DNA from: an uncultured Clostridia bacterium
Lineage (GTDB): Bacteria; Bacillota; Clostridia; TANB77; CAG-508
NCBI GenBank assembly: GCA_934179885.1
Contig: CAKPQY010000019.1
Coordinates: forward strand, 1-9,171
Length of the DNA: 9,171 nt
Reading direction: 5' to 3'
Position numbers and translations under genes: made by a program. Positions 6,032 through 9,171 of the stretch are shown piece after piece; position 1 is the stretch's first letter, and each line of letters opens with the position of its first letter. A model generated the notes under the pieces. That model saw only the letters and a program-made list of their open reading frames with translations. It had not been told where the DNA came from and searched no databases.

Positions 6032-6931
6032 TTATTTATTTCTGTCTCTGATATATATAGCTAGTTGTCTTAAAAATTCTGCTTTTTCTCCATATATTTC
6101 TAGTTCATCAATTGCTTCTTTTGTTATTTTATCTAATTCTTTTTTTGCTCCATCTAACCCATAATAAGATATATATGTGCATTTACCTAATTCTTTATCA
6201 TTTCCAACTGGTTTTCCTGTTATTTCTGGATTTCCTTCTTCTGATAAAATATCATCTTTTATTTGAAATGCTAATCCTATTTTTTCTGCATATCTTGATA
6301 ATCTTTCAATATCTTTTTCACTACTACCAGCTAAAATTGCTCCCATTCTTGCACATAATTTTAACAAGGCTCCTGTTTTATTTACATGGATATATTGTAG
6401 CATTTCTTTTGATATTTGTTTACCTTCTAGCTCTGTATCTAAATATTCACCTGCTATCATTCTATCAACAGCTTTTGTGAATTCATTAAATGCTCTTGCT
6501 CTATTATGAAAGTTCTCTTTATATTGATTTTCTGATGAATATAAAAGTTCATCACTTATTACAATATATGCTTGATTTAATAAACCATCACCTGCAAGTA
6601 ATGCTGTAGGATGATTAAATTTTTTATGATTAGTTGGTTTTCCATGTCTAAAATCATCATTGTCAACTTCTGGTAAATCATCATGTATTAATGAAAAATT
6701 GTGTACCATTTCTATTGCTACTGCAAATGGCATTGCTTCTTCATAATCATTTTTAAATAATTCATATGCTGCAATTACTAATATTGGTCTTATTCTTTTT
6801 CCACCTGCTATTAAACTATATTCCATAGAATTGTTTAACACTTCTTCTGGACATTTTTCTTTTCTAACATATTTATCTAGTTCAGTATTTATAATATCTT
6901 GATATCTTTTTAAACTTTCTTTAAATTCCAT
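6032..6931 (-). CDS. ispA: Polyprenyl synthetase, probable farnesyl diphosphate synthase
   Basis: This 299-residue all-helical trans-prenyltransferase joins IPP to DMAPP/GPP, most likely making farnesyl diphosphate for UppS. Visible motifs are GGKRIRP (43-49), the first aspartate-rich motif DDLPEVD (84-90) with the two-residue insertion typical of bacterial FPP synthases, 'FRHGKPTNHKKF' (94-105), KTG (185-187) and FQIKDDILS (222-230). Phe79, five residues before the first motif, is bulky and aromatic, suggesting a short C15-type product. Two departures from the usual pattern are seen: the second motif is DDILS rather than DDILD, and RRG is RHG (His96). The start is ATG 6931, with a modest AAGGAT-type Shine-Dalgarno about 12 nt upstream. 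In Bacillus ispA sits elsewhere (near xseB/dxs), so its place between frr and uppS is unusual. Confidence 0.93.
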   Translation of the reverse strand: MEFKESLKRYQDIINTELDKYVRKEKCPEEVLNNSMEYSLIAGGKRIRPILVIAAYELFKNDYEEAMPFAVAIEMVHNFSLIHDDLPEVDNDDFRHGKPTNHKKFNHPTALLAGDGLLNQAYIVISDELLYSSENQYKENFHNRARAFNEFTKAVDRMIAGEYLDTELEGKQISKEMLQYIHVNKTGALLKLCARMGAILAGSSEKDIERLSRYAEKIGLAFQIKDDILSEEGNPEITGKPVGNDKELGKCTYISYYGLDGAKKELDKITKEAIDELEIYGEKAEFLRQLAIYIRDRNK

Positions 6932-6968
6932 TTTTTAATTTCATCCTTATTATATTTTATTATTTCAA

Positions 6969-7517
6969 TTAAACAGACATTACTTCTTTTTCTTTATTTT
7001 CTAATATTTTGTCTATTTCTTCTACACTTTTGTCAGTCAATTTTTGAATTTCATTTTCTGCTTGTTTTAATTCATCTTCTGTAATGTTTCCATCTTTTTG
7101 TTCAGCTTTAGCTTCTTCAATTCCATCTCTTCTTATTGCTCTAATTGCAATTTTTGCTTCTTCTGCCATTTTTTTGATATCTTTTACTAGGTCTTTTCTT
7201 CTTTCTTCTGTTAATTCTGGGAAAGCAAGTCTTATTACTTTTCCATCGTTGTTTGGATTTATTCCTATGTCAGATGCTAATATTGCTTTTTCAATTTCTT
7301 TTAATATGCTCATATCCCATGGTTGAATAACTATTAATCTTGCTTCTGGAACAGATACACCTGCAACTTGATTTATTGGTGTTGGTGTTCCGTAATAATC
7401 TATTCTTATTTTGTTTAATATTGCAGGGTTTGCTCTTCCTGCTCTTACCTCTGATAATTTTTCATTGTATACACTTATACTTTTCTCCATTTTTTCTTTT
7501 ATATTTGTATAATCCAT
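6969..7517 (-). CDS. frr: Ribosome recycling factor
   Basis: RRF acts with EF-G in the cytosol to split post-termination ribosomes. The 182-residue product matches the family in length. Its three-helix bundle is formed by residues 1-28 and 105-182, with the beta domain between. Conserved blocks visible are 'SEVRAGRANPAIL', 'TPINQVAGVSVPEAR', 'IQPWD', 'IGINPNNDGKVIRL', 'FPELTEERRKDLVK' and 'IAIRAIRRDG'. The start MDYTNIKEKM is as expected for the family. The ribosome site is unusual: the only good Shine-Dalgarno is 31 nt upstream, with a hairpin between. pyrH and frr are normally neighbours, but here a DUF2207-like gene separates them. Confidence 0.98.
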   Translation of the reverse strand: MDYTNIKEKMEKSISVYNEKLSEVRAGRANPAILNKIRIDYYGTPTPINQVAGVSVPEARLIVIQPWDMSILKEIEKAILASDIGINPNNDGKVIRLAFPELTEERRKDLVKDIKKMAEEAKIAIRAIRRDGIEEAKAEQKDGNITEDELKQAENEIQKLTDKSVEEIDKILENKEKEVMSV

Positions 7518-7554
7518 AATTTTATTCTGTACTAATTTTTTAGTACAACTCCTT
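7518..7554 (-). promoter_or_regulatory. frr ribosome binding site bridged by a hairpin
   Basis: On the minus strand AAGGAG (7549-7554) is followed one base later by TGTACTAA-AAAA-TTAGTACA (7528-7547), a perfect 8-bp stem with a 4-nt loop, then 10 nt and the ATG at 7515-7517. Linear spacing is 31 nt, too long for efficient initiation. With the 20-nt hairpin folded out it is 11 nt. No nearer Shine-Dalgarno and no usable in-frame start lie in between. It resembles phage T4 cases in which a hairpin brings the Shine-Dalgarno and start codon together. Confidence 0.7.
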
Positions 7555-7579
7555 TCTTTTATTTATTTTTATTTTGATA

Positions 7580-8602
7580 TTATTTTTTAGGCGTTCCTAA
7601 TAATTTTGTAACATCAGCAACAAAAGCTATTATTATGGCTAAAAGTGTATATAGCCAAAATATTCCATCTCCTGATATTGATTTTGTTACTTTTTGTAAT
7701 ATGAAACCAACCAATATAACTACGCAAAATAGAATTACTGTTTTAAATAATACTGTTTTAGATGATTTGGTAGCATTTTTTATTACTTTATCATCTATAA
7801 ATATTTTTTTAGCTTCTGTATTTATATGTAAAGCAATTGAATTTGCAAATCTTTTTTCAGATATTATTTGATTCATTGTTTTTTTATCTACTAAAAATTC
7901 TTGATTTTCAATTTCATTTTTATACTTAATAATACCATTTCTTAACATTTCACCTTTTTCAGTATAATCACTTACTTTTGAAAGTAATATATTTTCAATT
8001 ATTTTTTCTACTATATATATTTGAATATATAGTAATGATATTTGTGAAAATACAAATGTTTTTATTATAAAAAGTATAATTATTAATACCATTGAAATTC
8101 TTGCATGTATTTTAGAAGCTTTTTTTAATTCTTTATTTTTATGTTCATCAATAATATGTTGCTTTATAAGTTCTTCTTGTAAAACTTTTTTTAAATCATT
8201 ATATTGAACATTATATGAATTAAATGTAGTTATAAATTTTTCTTCTAATTCACTTCTAGAAATCTCCATTTTTCCTGAAAATAAAAAATTTAAAATTATT
8301 AATTCGTATTTTTTTATATCGTCTGTTTCTATGTTAAAGTTTTGTTTAATTGTATAATCATATGCATTAATATCTTCTCTATCATATTCTATTTTTAAAT
8401 AGCCTTTTATATTTAAATTAATTATTTCAGCTAGTATCAAATCAAAATTATTATTAAATCCTTTATCGTTAATGTACCCTAAGACTATTGGGTCGATTTT
8501 TTCTATTTCTTCTTTTGTGTTATTTATGTTTTTAGGTAAATTATAATATTTTAAGTATATATATATAATAATAACTATGTTTATAAATATTAGTGCTAAC
8601 AT
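7580..8602 (-). CDS. Membrane protein resembling the C-terminal half of DUF2207
   Basis: Function is unknown. The 340-residue protein has an N-terminal membrane helix (about 2-17). A cytosolic segment follows with 'PIVLGYINDKGFNNNFDLI' and 'NLNIKGYLKIE' (38-72), which I recognise as the start of the conserved C-terminal region of DUF2207/YciQ-like proteins. There is a hydrophobic hairpin at about 169-200. A second cytosolic segment includes 'GIIKYKNEIENQEF' and 'EKRFANSIAL', also DUF2207-like. Two more helices lie near 284-303 and 313-330. Typical members are around 550-650 residues with a signal peptide and an extracellular N-terminal domain, both absent here. The start ATG 8602 has AAGGAG 4-5 nt upstream, overlapping the region of the pyrH stop, so translation is probably coupled. 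It is notably Ile/Lys/Asn-rich compared with its neighbours, which may mean it joined the operon later. Confidence 0.78.
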   Translation of the reverse strand: MLALIFINIVIIIYIYLKYYNLPKNINNTKEEIEKIDPIVLGYINDKGFNNNFDLILAEIINLNIKGYLKIEYDREDINAYDYTIKQNFNIETDDIKKYELIILNFLFSGKMEISRSELEEKFITTFNSYNVQYNDLKKVLQEELIKQHIIDEHKNKELKKASKIHARISMVLIIILFIIKTFVFSQISLLYIQIYIVEKIIENILLSKVSDYTEKGEMLRNGIIKYKNEIENQEFLVDKKTMNQIISEKRFANSIALHINTEAKKIFIDDKVIKNATKSSKTVLFKTVILFCVVILVGFILQKVTKSISGDGIFWLYTLLAIIIAFVADVTKLLGTPKK

Positions 8603-8611
8603 TTATTCTCC

Positions 8612-9171
8612 TTATTTTACCAATGTTCCTATTTGTTCTCCTTTTACAGCTCTAACTATGTTTTCTGGGTCTGCTATTCCAAATACTAATAATGGAATAT
8701 TGTTGTCTCTACATAGTGCTGTTGCTGTTGAGTCCATAACTTTTAAGTCTTTTTCTAGTACTTCTAAATATGATATTTTGTCATATTTTTCTGCTGTTGG
8801 GTCAAGTTTTGGGTCTGCTGAATATACTGCATCTATTGCTTTTCCTAATAATATTATGTCTGCATTTATTTCTGTTGCTCTTAATACTGCTGCTGTGTCT
8901 GTTGTAAAATATGGATGTCCTGTACCACATGCAAATATTACTACTCTTCCTCTATCTAAATGTTTTTCTGCTTTTCTTATTATAAATGGTTCTGCTATTT
9001 CTCTCATCTCTATTGCTGTTTGTACTCTTGAGTTTACACCTCTAGCTTCTAAGGCATCTTGAAGTGCTAATCCATTCATTGCTGTTGCTAACATTCCCAT
9101 GTAGTCTGCTGTTGCTCTTTCCATTTGGTGTCCGTTTCTTCCTCTCCAGAAGTTTCCTCCTCCTACTACTA
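8612..9171 (-). CDS. pyrH: UMP kinase, 3' part (start lies outside the window)
   Basis: PyrH phosphorylates UMP to UDP with ATP in pyrimidine nucleotide synthesis; it is a hexameric cytosolic enzyme of the amino-acid-kinase fold. The frame is open to the window edge, giving 185 C-terminal residues of a family of about 235-240. The visible part starts '[19 protein letters not shown]' and includes '[20 protein letters not shown]', '[13 protein letters not shown]', '[17 protein letters not shown]' and the C-terminal '[19 protein letters not shown]'. The ATG at 9124 is internal, since conserved sequence continues upstream. The family motif GTGNPFFTTD has His in place of Asn here. The following gene begins 9 nt downstream. 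Confidence 0.97.
   Translation of the reverse strand, partial: VVGGGNFWRGRNGHQMERATADYMGMLATAMNGLALQDALEARGVNSRVQTAIEMREIAEPFIIRKAEKHLDRGRVVIFACGTGHPYFTTDTAAVLRATEINADIILLGKAIDAVYSADPKLDPTAEKYDKISYLEVLEKDLKVMDSTATALCRDNNIPLLVFGIADPENIVRAVKGEQIGTLVK

Noticed and set aside
9122..9124. ATG as the pyrH start codon
   Set aside because: The conserved [11 protein letters not shown] segment continues in frame upstream to the window edge, so the true start lies outside.

Overview
The window is AT-rich DNA from a low-GC Gram-positive bacterium, most likely a member of Clostridia. It encodes the Firmicutes-type replicative polymerase PolC. It has strong AAGGAGG-type ribosome binding sites and at least one TTG start. 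The genes follow the conserved Firmicutes block pyrH-frr-uppS-cdsA-rseP-polC. Every recognisable gene lies on the minus strand, so transcription runs from high to low coordinates. There is no stretch of more than 300 bases without a gene; the longest gap is about 210 bases upstream of polC.

In transcription order the layout is: the 3' part of pyrH (UMP kinase); a membrane protein resembling the C-terminal half of DUF2207 proteins; frr (ribosome recycling factor); ispA (short-chain prenyl diphosphate synthase); uppS (undecaprenyl diphosphate synthase); cdsA (phosphatidate cytidylyltransferase); rseP/rasP (site-2 membrane protease), broken by a one-base frameshift; a membrane-anchored DUF5050-like beta-propeller protein; a Rho-independent terminator; then a separate promoter and leader followed by the first 553 codons of polC. 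The first eight genes look like one operon that ends at the terminator.

The genes connect translation (frr), nucleotide supply (pyrH) and envelope building. IspA makes the allylic primer that UppS extends to the C55 carrier lipid, and CdsA makes CDP-diacylglycerol for phospholipids. RseP would act on single-pass membrane proteins. dxr and ispG, often found in this block, are absent, while ispA and two uncharacterised membrane proteins have been added.

The most interesting features are: (1) a Shine-Dalgarno sequence for frr placed 31 nt from its start codon with a perfect 8-bp hairpin in between, so that folding would restore normal spacing; (2) a duplicated OB-fold module in PolC; (3) a single extra base that splits rseP between its two active-site halves; (4) two tandem 31-bp GC-rich repeats in the polC leader, with related GC-rich sequence in two other gaps of the cluster; (5) a 13-bp perfect inverted repeat upstream of cdsA. 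I do not see a convincing new defence or mobile system. The novelty here is in RNA-level structure and in the make-up of the cluster.
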